Part shown: in pieces, positions 8,744 through 17,114 of the stretch
Layout: the number at the start of each line of letters is the position of its first letter
Position numbering within the stretch: position 1 is the first letter of the stretch
Assembly: GCA_964492895.1 (NCBI GenBank)
Contig: CAZBLR010000003.1
Span: forward strand, 40,846-104,845
DNA length: 64,000 bases
Direction: 5' to 3'
From: DATLWN01 sp964492895
Lineage (GTDB): Bacteria; Pseudomonadota; Zetaproteobacteria; Mariprofundales; Mariprofundaceae
Made by a program: the position numbers and the translations under genes
Notes under the pieces: generated by a model
Told to the model about the DNA's origin: nothing
What the model saw: the letters and a program-made list of their open reading frames with translations, nothing else
Databases searched by the model: none

Positions 8744-10485
8744 ACACCCCCAAGCTGTACCGCCGACTGCTGGCATTCCTGCGCCCGTATTACGCCCGTC
8801 TGATCGTGGCCATGCTGTGCATGATCGTGTTGGCCGCCTGCACGGCGGCGCTGGCCTGGGCCCTGAAGCCGGCACTCGACGATGCCCTGGGCGGCAAAAG
8901 CCGGGAGATGATCTACCTGATCCCGGCCCTGGTCATCGGCCTGTACGTCATCAAGGGCATCGCCTACTACGGGCAGGCCTATCTGATGGCCTTCGTCGGC
9001 CAGCGGGTGATCTTCGACCTGCGCAATGTGCTGTATCACCGCCTGACCGAACAGTCGCTCGGCTTCTTCGCCCACCGCAAGACCGGCGAGCTGCTGGCCC
9101 GGCTCAGCTACGACGTGACGCTGGTGCAGGCGGCGGTCAGCACCAGCGTCACGGCCCTGATGCGCGATATCGCCACCATCGTGTTCCTGGTCGGCGTGGT
9201 GCTGTACCAGGACTGGCTGCTGGCACTGATCGCCTTCACGGTGTTCCCGGCCGTCGTCTGGCCGACCGCCCGTTTCGGACGCCATATCCGCCGGGCCAGC
9301 CGCGACGGTCAGGTGTCGATGGGCGAGATGTCGAGCCTGGTCGAAGAGACGGTCGGCGGCATCCGCGTGGTCAAGGCCTTCGGCATGGAGGACTACGAGC
9401 GCGGCCGCTTCGAGCATTTCACCGGGGATTTCCTGCGCCACCAGCTGCGCGCCGAGCGCGTCAACGCGCTGTCGTTCCCGATCATCGAGCTGCTGGGCGG
9501 CTTCGGCATCGCCGGCGTGCTGCTGTACGGGGGCCTCCGGGTCGCGTCCGGCGAGACGACGCCCGGCACGCTGATCTCGTTCCTGGCGGCGCTGATCATG
9601 CTCTACGAGCCGGTGCGGCGCCTATCAAGCGCCAACAACCAGATCCAGCAGGGCATGGCGGCCTCGGAGCGCATCTTCGATATCATGGACGAGCCGGTGA
9701 CGGTGCAGGACGCACCCGATGCGATATCCCTGCCCGCGTTCAGGCAATCGGTCCGCTTCGAGCACGTGGCCCTGCAGTATCCGGGCGCCGAGCGGCCGGT
9801 GGTGCAGGATGTCAGTTTCGAGGTCGGCGTCGGCGAGATCGTGGCCCTGGTCGGGCGCAGCGGCGCCGGCAAGAGCTCGCTGGTCAACCTGATCCCGCGC
9901 TTCATCGACGTCAGCGGCGGTGCGGTCAGCATCGACGGCCACGACGTGCGCCGGCTGACGCAGGCCTCGCTGCGCGCGCAGATGGCCTTCGTGACGCAGG
10001 AGGTGATCCTGTTCAACGATACGGTGCTGAACAACATCGCCTACGGCCTGGGCGAGGTCGACATGGCGCAGGTCGAGGGGGTGGCGAAGGCGGCCAACGC
10101 GCACGAGTTCATCGCCAGGCTGCCGCAGGGATACCAGACGCTGATCGGCGAGCGCGGCGTGATCCTGTCCGGCGGCCAGCGCCAGCGCCTGTCCCTGGCC
10201 CGGGCGCTGCTCAAGGACGCGCCGATCCTGATTCTCGACGAGGCGACGAGCAGCCTGGACACCGAGTCCGAGCGCCTGGTGCAGCAGGCCATTGACCGCC
10301 TGATGCAGGGCCGTACGGTGATCGTCATCGCCCACCGGCTGTCCACGATCCGCCATGCCGACCGCATCGTCGTGCTCGACCAGGGGCGGGTGGCCCAGGT
10401 CGGCACGCATGAGGAGCTGCTGGACGCGGGTGGGCTGTACGCCGAGCTGTACCACATGCAGTTCGAGTCGCAGGAACTCGAGTGA
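8740..10485 (+). CDS. msbA: lipid A export permease/ATP-binding protein MsbA
   Basis: A 581-residue ABC half-transporter that flips lipid A-core across the inner membrane. The N-terminal six-helix exporter domain (about 1-320) is followed by the nucleotide-binding domain with Walker A GRSGAGKSS, signature LSGGQRQRL, Walker B ILILDEAT and the H-loop AHRLST. The length matches MsbA. The GTG start overlaps the amiC stop (GTGA), and the next gene, a DUF374 acyltransferase, overlaps its stop in the same way. A neighbour acting on lipid A supports MsbA over another exporter; lpxK and waaA, frequent msbA neighbours, are not here. Confidence 0.92.
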   Translation: MNTPKLYRRLLAFLRPYYARLIVAMLCMIVLAACTAALAWALKPALDDALGGKSREMIYLIPALVIGLYVIKGIAYYGQAYLMAFVGQRVIFDLRNVLYHRLTEQSLGFFAHRKTGELLARLSYDVTLVQAAVSTSVTALMRDIATIVFLVGVVLYQDWLLALIAFTVFPAVVWPTARFGRHIRRASRDGQVSMGEMSSLVEETVGGIRVVKAFGMEDYERGRFEHFTGDFLRHQLRAERVNALSFPIIELLGGFGIAGVLLYGGLRVASGETTPGTLISFLAALIMLYEPVRRLSSANNQIQQGMAASERIFDIMDEPVTVQDAPDAISLPAFRQSVRFEHVALQYPGAERPVVQDVSFEVGVGEIVALVGRSGAGKSSLVNLIPRFIDVSGGAVSIDGHDVRRLTQASLRAQMAFVTQEVILFNDTVLNNIAYGLGEVDMAQVEGVAKAANAHEFIARLPQGYQTLIGERGVILSGGQRQRLSLARALLKDAPILILDEATSSLDTESERLVQQAIDRLMQGRTVIVIAHRLSTIRHADRIVVLDQGRVAQVGTHEELLDAGGLYAELYHMQFESQELE

Positions 10486-11102
10486 AGCAGCGATTCCTCG
10501 GTTGGTTGGTTCCCAAGCTGATCTATCTCATCTATCGATTTCTCTGCAAGACGATCCGTTGGGAGTATGTCGGGGATCGCTATGACAATGCGATGCCGCC
10601 ATTCGTTCTCGGGTACTGGCATGCAAGGATTCTGATGCTCCCATACGCCTTTCCGGGCTGGAATGGCTCGCTCCTCATTTCGGATCACCAGGACGGCAGC
10701 TATATCGCTGACGCTGCCAGAATGATGGGTTTCGGTTCCACCCGCGGCTCTTCCACCCGCGGAGGTTCGCGGGCGCTGCTGGCACTGATCCGGATTGCCA
10801 GGGCGGGATTTCCGATCGCCGTTACGCCGGACGGACCGAAGGGGCCGGCCGAAGAGATGAAAATGGGTGTCGTGCAGATGGCAAGGAAGAGCGGGATACC
10901 GTTTCGTTCGGCCTGTTACGCGACCCGACGCTACTGGCGCGCCGGGTCGTGGGATCGTTTCTACATCCCCAAGCCCTTTACAAGTGGGGTGTTTGTCCTC
11001 AGTGATCCCATTGTCTTCGAAGATACGGATGAAAAGACGCTTGCCCGCTTTCAAGCGGTGATGGATGCAACACAGGCAAAAGCCGATAGCTATTTCGAAT
11101 AA
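10482..11102 (+). CDS. DUF374 acyltransferase, LpxJ-like (copy 1)
   Basis: A 206-residue protein of the DUF374 family (lysophospholipid acyltransferase superfamily). This family includes LpxJ, a late acyltransferase of lipid A in epsilonproteobacteria. Visible motifs are GYWHARILMLPYAF near residue 45, STRGSSTRGGSRAL, and the donor/substrate loop TPDGPKGP. It follows msbA with a GTGA overlap, so it should act on the same lipid A pathway at the membrane surface. Copy 2 at 11185 is plainly homologous. This copy has clearly lower G+C at third codon positions than msbA or copy 2, so the two have different histories. Confidence 0.8.
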   Translation: MKQRFLGWLVPKLIYLIYRFLCKTIRWEYVGDRYDNAMPPFVLGYWHARILMLPYAFPGWNGSLLISDHQDGSYIADAARMMGFGSTRGSSTRGGSRALLALIRIARAGFPIAVTPDGPKGPAEEMKMGVVQMARKSGIPFRSACYATRRYWRAGSWDRFYIPKPFTSGVFVLSDPIVFEDTDEKTLARFQAVMDATQAKADSYFE

Positions 11103-11128
11103 ACGCCGCGTTCAGCCAAAAAAGTGAT

Positions 11129-11157
11129 TCACCCGGCACAGCCATCACGATAAATTA
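11129..11157 (+). promoter_or_regulatory. possible sigma-70 promoter for DUF374 copy 2
   Basis: TTCACC at 11129-11134 and TAAATT at 11152-11157, 17 bases apart, 28 bases before the ATG at 11185. It matches consensus only moderately. It would give the second acyltransferase its own transcription, separate from the msbA operon. Confidence 0.35.
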
Positions 11158-11184
11158 GGTCCATTGGCTTTGGACGGTAAATGA

Positions 11185-11793
11185 ATGGACTGGTTAATCC
11201 CTCGACTCATCTATCTGATTCACAAGTTTCTCGCGGTGACCATCCGCTGGGAGTTCGTGGGCGAGCGCTACCGGCCGGGGGCCGCGCCCTACATCCTGAG
11301 CTTCTGGCATGCGCGCCTCCTGATGATGCCGTACGCCTACAGGGGCTGGAACGGCTCGATGCTGATCTCCGAGCACAAGGACGGCGCCTATATCGCCGAT
11401 GCCGTGCAGCTGATGGGCATCGAGTCCAGTCGGGGCTCGACCAACAAGGGCGGGGCGCGGGCGCTGCTCGGGATGATCCGCCTGGCCAGGAGCGGCCGGG
11501 CGCTCGGCATCACCCCCGACGGCCCGAAGGGCCCGCGCGAGGTGGTGCAGCCGGGCACGGTGCAGCTGGCGAAGAAGAGCGGCCTGCCGCTGCGCGCCGT
11601 CTGCTATGCCACGAAGCGGCACCGGCGCGCCAACTCCTGGGACCGCTTCTACCTGCCGCTGCCGTTCACGCGCGGCGTGTTCGTAATCGGCGAGCCGGTA
11701 TATGCGGACAGCGACGACGATGCCGAGAGCCTGCGCCGCTTCCAGCAGGCCATGGACGAGGTCCAGTCCAGGGCGGACAGCTACTTCGACTGA
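11185..11793 (+). CDS. DUF374 acyltransferase, LpxJ-like (copy 2)
   Basis: A 202-residue paralogue of copy 1 with the same motif order: SFWHARLLMMPYAY, SSRGSTNKGGARAL and TPDGPKGP. The N-termini (WLIPRLIYLIHKFL versus WLVPKLIYLIYRFL) and the C-termini (QSRADSYFD versus QAKADSYFE) also match. Codon use is high-GC like the host. Two late acyltransferases in tandem could add the two secondary acyl chains of lipid A, as LpxL and LpxM do elsewhere; that is inference. A possible promoter lies in the 82-base gap. Remains of a third copy are at 14163-14283. Confidence 0.82.
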   Translation: MDWLIPRLIYLIHKFLAVTIRWEFVGERYRPGAAPYILSFWHARLLMMPYAYRGWNGSMLISEHKDGAYIADAVQLMGIESSRGSTNKGGARALLGMIRLARSGRALGITPDGPKGPREVVQPGTVQLAKKSGLPLRAVCYATKRHRRANSWDRFYLPLPFTRGVFVIGEPVYADSDDDAESLRRFQQAMDEVQSRADSYFD

Positions 11794-11889
11794 TGGCCGC
11801 TTCCGGTCATTCATCAGAACGTAGGCAACAATTCGGGTGTTTATGGCTTCCATCCGATATATATCAGCAGCTTAACTCGCTCATCTGGC

Positions 11890-11918
11890 TTGCGACCGTA
11901 TTGGGACTGACTCATAAT
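11890..11918 (+). promoter_or_regulatory. possible sigma-70 promoter for the HD-GYP sensor gene
   Basis: TTGCGA at 11890-11895 and CATAAT at 11913-11918 with a 17-base spacer. Transcription would begin near 11925, only a few bases before the ATG at 11932, where no Shine-Dalgarno sequence is visible, so the mRNA might be nearly leaderless. Confidence 0.4.
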
Positions 11919-11931
11919 CAATAAAATACTT

Positions 11932-14154
11932 ATGGACTTGCCGTCTCTTGGTCTTCGTGCCAAAGCTATCGCGTTGCTGGCATTGATGTTTCTATGCCTG
12001 ACTTCGCTATCGATAATTGGAGCTTTTCAGGGTTTCGAGCAAGTCAAGAAAGACAAACAGGCCGAATTTCGATTTGCTGCCACATGGATCGGGAGCGAGG
12101 CACAGCGTCACCTTGCCCAGGCCCGCATGGTTTCCTTCATGGTGATGAATCATCTTCGAAAGGGTTTGAATCAGAAGATATGCAGCCAGGGCATCGTTGG
12201 CGAACCTGGGCTCGATCGGGGTTTTGGTCAATTCGCCCTTGCCGATCCTGACGGGAAGGTTTCATGTAATTCCATTCCGTGGCTAACCATTGATAATGTC
12301 GCCAACACAGCCTACTTCACACAAGCGATCAAACGAGTTGGTCTTGGTTATCTTTCAGAGGCTGATAACAAAAACGCTCAACAATATGCCGCCATCATGG
12401 CGCACGCGATGCGCAATCGTGGCAAGGCATTGAAAGTCATCCTGGTAGGCGTGGACTTTTCCTGGATGAAGCAGGCAATCGATACGACTCATTTGGCGGC
12501 AACGACCCATTTGATACTGGTCGATGACAATGGGACAATGATCGCTGGGACCGAAAATTTGGCCAATCGGGTAGGCAAAAGCCTGGTTGGCACCAGGTTC
12601 TACAAACAGGTCCTTACTGCCAAATCATCGTTTTTTGAAGGTTCCAGCTTGTTCGGAGCCGAAAGCCTCATCGTAACGCATCAATTCAGAAGCGGATCAG
12701 GCAAAATGCGCGTGATCATTGATACCCCTTATTCAGAGCTGTTAAAGCCCGCGTATCGTGGTTTGATCAATCAGCTTCAGATCAGCGTCGTAGTATTTGT
12801 CCTGATACTCATCCTGGCTTATTACTTGAGCGACAGGTCCTTCTTGAGAAAGGTCGGGGCCATCAAACATGAGGCGGAGTTGCTTGCTGGCGGGGACCTG
12901 TCTGTCAGGATCAATATGGCGAATAAGGACGAGCTTGGCCATCTGGCCCAATCCATCGATACAATGGCTAACGCGTTACAGGCCGGGGAAATCAAGCTCA
13001 AGGCGGCCAATGATAAGCTGCATCGAGTTAATCGCACCCTGCTTGTGCTTTCAGCCGGGAACCGATCATTGCTGGTCGCCAAGACAGAAACGGAACTGCT
13101 GGACAGAATATGCCAGGAGATCGTGGAAAAGGGCAAATATATGGCGGCATGGATAGGGCTTGCCGGTCCGGCGAATGACATGTATCTGCATAAAGTGGCT
13201 CACTATCCACAGTCCGACGACGAAATTGGCAGGATTGATTGGAACGAAATGGGTAATGCCTCGGGGCCCATCATCGCTTCCGTGCGAGAGGACAAGGTAT
13301 TGATCATCAACGATACCGCCTACGAATCGGTATACAGGCAGCTTGGCGAGCAAGCACAAAAATATGGCTTCCGTTCAGTGATCATGCTGCCGCTGCATCT
13401 GGGAGGAACCCCCTTTGGTGCTTTAATCCTCAGTGCCCACCTCAGAAACGAGTTCGGCAAAGAACAAGTTGAATACCTGAAGGAAACCGCTTCCGACATT
13501 TCGCTCGGTATCGAGATGTTGCGCACCAAGGATGAAAAGAACCGACTTCTTCTTCTTGAAGAGCAACACGAAAAAATTGTTAGACAAAGTCTGGAAGACG
13601 CGATGCAAGCGATTTCCACGATGATTGAAATGCGCGACCCATTGACCTCTGGGCATCAAAAACGAGTGGCTGGCTTGGCGAGACTTCTGGCAAGGGAACT
13701 GGGAATGAGTGTCGACGAGGCACATGGAATATTTCTCGCCGCAATCGTGCATGATATCGGAAAAATAAAAGTCCCGGCAGCTATTCTGTCCAAATCCGGC
13801 AAATTAAGTGATATGGAATTCTCGCTAGTGAAAGAGCATGTTGTAGTCGGTTACGAACTTCTGAAAGACATCAAATTTCCCTGGCCAATCGCGGAAATGG
13901 TGCACCAGCATCACGAAAGATTGGATGGTTCGGGGTATCCTTTGGGACTTAAGGACGGCGCTATTCTGTTCGGTGCCCGGATACTGGCGGTCGCGGATGT
14001 GGTGGAGGCCATGGCATCCCCTCGCCCTAACAGACCAGCGCTTGGAATTGATGCAGCGCTAAATGAAATCAATAATGGAAAGTCTGCCTTATACGACGAA
14101 GCAGTTGTCAACGCATGCATAGCCATTTTCAGGGAGGGTCGATTCGTTTTTTGA
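11932..14154 (+). CDS. membrane sensor with Cache, HAMP, GAF and HD-GYP (c-di-GMP phosphodiesterase)
   Basis: A 740-residue protein expected to bind a periplasmic signal and degrade cyclic di-GMP. TM1 is about residues 11-31; a Cache-like extracytoplasmic region runs to about 280; TM2 is about 283-303; HAMP is about 305-358; GAF is about 375-520; HD-GYP is about 545-735. The catalytic signatures HDIGK (about 607) and HHERLDGSGYP (about 658-668) are intact. Further on, the segment usually like MASHRPYRPALG reads MASPRPNRPALG, so two positions often conserved in this subfamily differ. The gene is clearly AT-richer than its surroundings and lies between DUF374 copy 2 and the remains of copy 3, which suggests later arrival. 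No diguanylate cyclase or response regulator is adjacent. Confidence 0.88.
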   Translation: MDLPSLGLRAKAIALLALMFLCLTSLSIIGAFQGFEQVKKDKQAEFRFAATWIGSEAQRHLAQARMVSFMVMNHLRKGLNQKICSQGIVGEPGLDRGFGQFALADPDGKVSCNSIPWLTIDNVANTAYFTQAIKRVGLGYLSEADNKNAQQYAAIMAHAMRNRGKALKVILVGVDFSWMKQAIDTTHLAATTHLILVDDNGTMIAGTENLANRVGKSLVGTRFYKQVLTAKSSFFEGSSLFGAESLIVTHQFRSGSGKMRVIIDTPYSELLKPAYRGLINQLQISVVVFVLILILAYYLSDRSFLRKVGAIKHEAELLAGGDLSVRINMANKDELGHLAQSIDTMANALQAGEIKLKAANDKLHRVNRTLLVLSAGNRSLLVAKTETELLDRICQEIVEKGKYMAAWIGLAGPANDMYLHKVAHYPQSDDEIGRIDWNEMGNASGPIIASVREDKVLIINDTAYESVYRQLGEQAQKYGFRSVIMLPLHLGGTPFGALILSAHLRNEFGKEQVEYLKETASDISLGIEMLRTKDEKNRLLLLEEQHEKIVRQSLEDAMQAISTMIEMRDPLTSGHQKRVAGLARLLARELGMSVDEAHGIFLAAIVHDIGKIKVPAAILSKSGKLSDMEFSLVKEHVVVGYELLKDIKFPWPIAEMVHQHHERLDGSGYPLGLKDGAILFGARILAVADVVEAMASPRPNRPALGIDAALNEINNGKSALYDEAVVNACIAIFREGRFVF

Positions 14155-14162
14155 TTCGTGCA

Positions 14163-14283
14163 GCGAAGGGGCCGCGTGAGGGGTGTACCCCGGCACCGTG
14201 CTGTTGGCGAGAAAGAGCGGCCTGCCGCTTCGCGCCGTCTGTTACGCGACGAGGCGGCGCAGGCGGACGACTATTTCGATTGA
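14163..14283 (+). pseudogene. remnant of a third DUF374 acyltransferase gene
   Basis: The 121 bases match the 3' part of DUF374 copy 2. In one frame they read AAKGPREG, as in GPKGPREV of copy 2. After a one-base loss the reading continues in another frame as YPGTVLLARKSGLPLRAVCYATRRR, given here in parts: YPGTVLLARKSG then LPLRAVCYATRRR. A deletion of about 50 codons then joins directly to QADDYFD and a TGA, the same ending as copies 1 and 2 (ADSYFE/ADSYFD). The bases after the stop (TGATGGCCG) also match those after copy 2. It cannot encode a working enzyme. Confidence 0.85.
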
Positions 14284-14400
14284 TGGCCGACGCGGCCGAT
14301 ATCAGTCATAAGAAGAGGGCGCAAACGTTCACGGCATCGTAGTAAGGTTCACCCTGGAGCTTGGGGGACGCTGCGCCTTCAAGACACCCGGGGGCTTGGT

Positions 14401-15138
14401 ATGTCTGAACACCTAAGGAATCGCGTCGCGCTGATTACCGGCGGCTCGCGTGGCATCGGCAAGGCGATCGCCCTGGCGCTCGCCGCTGCGGGCGCCGCGG
14501 TCGCGGTGAATTATCGGGAGCGCAGCCATGAGGCGGCCTCCGTGATCGAAGCCATCCATCGGAGCGGCGGCCGGGCGATGGCGGTCGCGGCCGATGTGTC
14601 GGTTGCCGGTGCCGTCCATGACATGGTGTCCGGCATTGAACGGCAGCTTGGTCCGATCGATATCCTGGTCAACAACGCCGGCATGGCGGCGATGCGCGGA
14701 CTCGACGATCTCACCGAGGAGGATTTCGACCGCACCCTCGCGGTCAATCTGAAATCCTCCTTCCTCTGTACGCAAGCCGTCTTGCCAGGCATGCGGGTGC
14801 GGCGCTGGGGTCGGATCATCAACATCTCGTCGATTGCAGCGCGCGGTGCGGGTGGCGTCAGCGTCGCCTACAACGCCTCCAAGGCCGGGCTCGAAGGCCT
14901 GACGCGAGGCTATGCGGCGCGCCTTGCGCCGGAAGGCGTGACGGTCAACGCGGTGGCCCCGGGCCTGATCGATACGGAGATGGGCAAGCCGCTGATCGAG
15001 GCGGGCGTCGGCGCACGCATCCCGGTCGGCCGCGTTGGCACCGGTGAGGAGATCGCGCAGGCCGTCATGCTTCTGGTCGGCGACGCCTTCATCACCGGTC
15101 AGACGCTCGCGGTGAACGGCGGCGGGGCATTCCTGTAG
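14401..15138 (+). CDS. short-chain dehydrogenase/reductase, FabG-like
   Basis: A 245-residue SDR of classical type, probably reducing a 3-oxoacyl or similar carbonyl with NAD(P)H. It has the Rossmann motif TGGSRGIGKA (about residues 13-22), NNAG (about 90), the catalytic Ser in NISSIAARG and YNASK (about 155-159). The length equals FabG. No fatty-acid genes (acpP, fabD, fabF) are near, so it is unlikely to be the main FabG; it may serve another pathway or have been acquired. The 117 bases before it hold no other gene. Confidence 0.8.
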   Translation: MSEHLRNRVALITGGSRGIGKAIALALAAAGAAVAVNYRERSHEAASVIEAIHRSGGRAMAVAADVSVAGAVHDMVSGIERQLGPIDILVNNAGMAAMRGLDDLTEEDFDRTLAVNLKSSFLCTQAVLPGMRVRRWGRIINISSIAARGAGGVSVAYNASKAGLEGLTRGYAARLAPEGVTVNAVAPGLIDTEMGKPLIEAGVGARIPVGRVGTGEEIAQAVMLLVGDAFITGQTLAVNGGGAFL

Positions 15139-15236
15139 GCAGCCGACCGGTGGCTTTCCGGACGCGCCTGTTAACAGGGCCTGGAAACGGGAGTAGATTG
15201 CCTTGGATTGAAGGTATGGACTAAGGGGAGATGTTC

Positions 15237-15446
15237 ATGAAGTGGGTCTGGGCTAGTTATGCGTTCTGTACCGTGTTCGGGTTCTACTCCATGCACAAGG
15301 CTTCCGAGCTGATCGGCCCGTATCCCTTGACGGACGGTCGGCATTCCGGGGCGTTCTACATCTGGGAGATGAGCGCCGGCCTGTTCCTGCTCATTGCCGT
15401 CACCGGAGCGATCATCTCCCTGTTCGATCTGGTGATGGGGGACTGA
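15237..15446 (+). CDS. small two-helix membrane protein, unknown function
   Basis: A 69-residue protein with two hydrophobic segments (VWASYAFCTVFGFYSM and GLFLLIAVTGAIISLFDLVM) joined by a polar loop (GPYPLTDGRHSGAFY). I chose ATG 15237 because AAGGGGAG lies 5-8 bases before it; the ATG two codons earlier at 15231 is too close to that site. I do not recognise a family. It stands alone between the SDR and a small gene on the other strand. Confidence 0.55.
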   Translation: MKWVWASYAFCTVFGFYSMHKASELIGPYPLTDGRHSGAFYIWEMSAGLFLLIAVTGAIISLFDLVMGD

Positions 15447-15555
15447 TACAGCCTGCCGAAGTCTTAACCCGACCAGGCGCCGTCGTGCCCACGCGGCGTG
15501 TTCGTGGCCGGACCCTGTGTACGCGACAGGGTCGTTGCTGAGAATCTGCGCCGCG

Positions 15556-15819
15556 TCAATCCTTGTGGTTCGAGTTGCGCACGCGCTGCCTGTACAGGTG
15601 GTAGGCCCCGGTCTGGATGAGGGCCATGAACGCAAACAGCAGCATGAACTGGTCGCGCACATCCAGGATGCCAAACGACATCAGAGAGAACAGGCCGGTA
15701 AAACCAAAGGCGATCCCGGAAGCGATGGCGAAGGTCGTCCCCGTCAAGAACTCCAGTGGAATCATGACCAGGGAAAGCCCCAGCCAAACGTCTCCGGCGG
15801 AAAAATGCGAACCTGCCAT
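15556..15819 (-). CDS. small membrane protein, unknown function
   Basis: An 87-residue protein with three hydrophobic stretches (WLGLSLVMIPLEFLTGTTF, IASGIAFGFTGLFSLMSF and FMLLFAFMALIQTGAYHLY) and a basic C-terminus (RQRVRNSNHKD). The ATG at 15819 is preceded by GGAGAAACC, a good ribosome site. A longer frame to 15921 exists, but its extra residues show no such site. It is divergent from the phosphoesterase at 15995. Family not recognised. Confidence 0.55.
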   Translation of the reverse strand: MAGSHFSAGDVWLGLSLVMIPLEFLTGTTFAIASGIAFGFTGLFSLMSFGILDVRDQFMLLFAFMALIQTGAYHLYRQRVRNSNHKD

Positions 15820-15994
15820 GGTTTCTCCAAGCCCACATATCGGTTGTGGATACGCGGATATTAAACACAGGGCCCGATTGAAACGCAACGAGCGTCCGAG
15901 GAAAACCTTGAACTTCGACATGCCGGTGCAAAGATGGGATGCCGGTATTGCAGCGGGCGGTTAAGCCGCCATCCTTCGTTCAGGGGTGACCGTC

Positions 15995-17098
15995 ATGAAG
16001 AAATGGATGTCGACGCTGCTTGTTTCCTCGGCCTTATTGGTTCCTCTGCAAGGGTACGCAGCCGACCAGCAAGTGCCGCAGCTGGACCACGTGTTCCTGA
16101 TCATGATGGAGAACCATGATTACGACGAGCCGGGCCGGGTGCCGGCCATCCTGAACAACGAGGCCGACGCGCCGTACATCAACGCCATGGCCAAAAAGTA
16201 CAACCTGGCCACGAACTACCTGGCGGTCGGCCATCCCAGCCTGACCAACTACCTGGAGGTCGTCGGCGGATCGAATTTCGGGGTCAACCAGGACCTGTTC
16301 CCGCATTGGGGCTCGCCAGAGAACATGAAGCACCGATACGGCTTCATCCCGACCCGCGGCACCGACATCGCCAGCAGCTCCTTCGCCTATGCCAAGGCTT
16401 GCTGTGACGACCGGTTGGGTTACATGGTGCCCGGCGGGGCGCCCTTCGTCGGGGAAACAATCGCCGACCAGCTGGAACAGGCAGGCAAGACGTGGAAGAC
16501 GTATCAGGAATCGCTGCCGGTCCGGGGCGGCTATGGCGTGGACACCTCCGATGGCGACAAGGTCAATCAGGGTGTCCCGCTTTATGCGGCCAAGCACAAC
16601 CCCTTCGAATACTTCCGGTCGACGCAGGGCTCAAGCGCCATCGTCGGCTATGCATCCGATCTGTCCCGCAAGGCCATCGGCGGGGAACTCGCCAGGGATC
16701 TGACGGCCGGCACCGTCGCCGATTTCAACTTCATCGCGCCCAACCAGTGCCATGACATGCACGGCACCGCCGTGTGCTCGCAGGCGCACGCCCTGATCCG
16801 CGACGGCGACAGGGAGGTGCAGGCGCTGGTCGGTGCCATCACCGGCTCGGCCGTGTGGAAAACGGGCCGGAACGCCATCATCGTGATGTGGGACGAGAAC
16901 GATTTCAGCGCCACCGGCAACAACCGCATCCCGGTGATCGTCATGACCAACTACCAGTCCAAGGGCATGCATTCGGCCCGCGCCTACAACCACTTCTCCC
17001 TGCTCAAGTCCCTGGAGCAGGGCTTCGGCCTGCACTACCTGAATCATGCGAGGGATCCGGACATCCACGCGATGACCGACATCTTCGCGCCGCGCTGA
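15995..17098 (+). CDS. secreted phosphoesterase (phospholipase C / AcpA acid phosphatase family)
   Basis: A 367-residue exported protein of the phosphoesterase family related to phospholipase C and AcpA-type acid phosphatases. It has a signal peptide (STLLVSSALLVPLQGYAA). The N-terminal metal/nucleophile region is VFLIMMENHDYDE, and later parts include GHPSLTNYLEVVGG, FIAPNQCHDMHG and VMWDENDFS, which carry the conserved His/Asp/Glu ligands. ATG 15995 has CAGGGG before it; the GTG at 15986 lies inside that site. It ends 16 bases from the convergent ppx/gppA gene. Substrate unknown; a phosphate-scavenging role would fit the orphan pstS at 22.5 kb. Confidence 0.82.
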   Translation: MKKWMSTLLVSSALLVPLQGYAADQQVPQLDHVFLIMMENHDYDEPGRVPAILNNEADAPYINAMAKKYNLATNYLAVGHPSLTNYLEVVGGSNFGVNQDLFPHWGSPENMKHRYGFIPTRGTDIASSSFAYAKACCDDRLGYMVPGGAPFVGETIADQLEQAGKTWKTYQESLPVRGGYGVDTSDGDKVNQGVPLYAAKHNPFEYFRSTQGSSAIVGYASDLSRKAIGGELARDLTAGTVADFNFIAPNQCHDMHGTAVCSQAHALIRDGDREVQALVGAITGSAVWKTGRNAIIVMWDENDFSATGNNRIPVIVMTNYQSKGMHSARAYNHFSLLKSLEQGFGLHYLNHARDPDIHAMTDIFAPR

Positions 17099-17114
17099 CC
17101 GTCATCTCGTCGAT

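Noticed and set aside
14115..14342. A 75-codon plus-strand frame across the end of the HD-GYP gene
   Set aside because: It is the first-frame reading of the decayed DUF374 copy, interrupted by a frameshift, and not a gene of its own.
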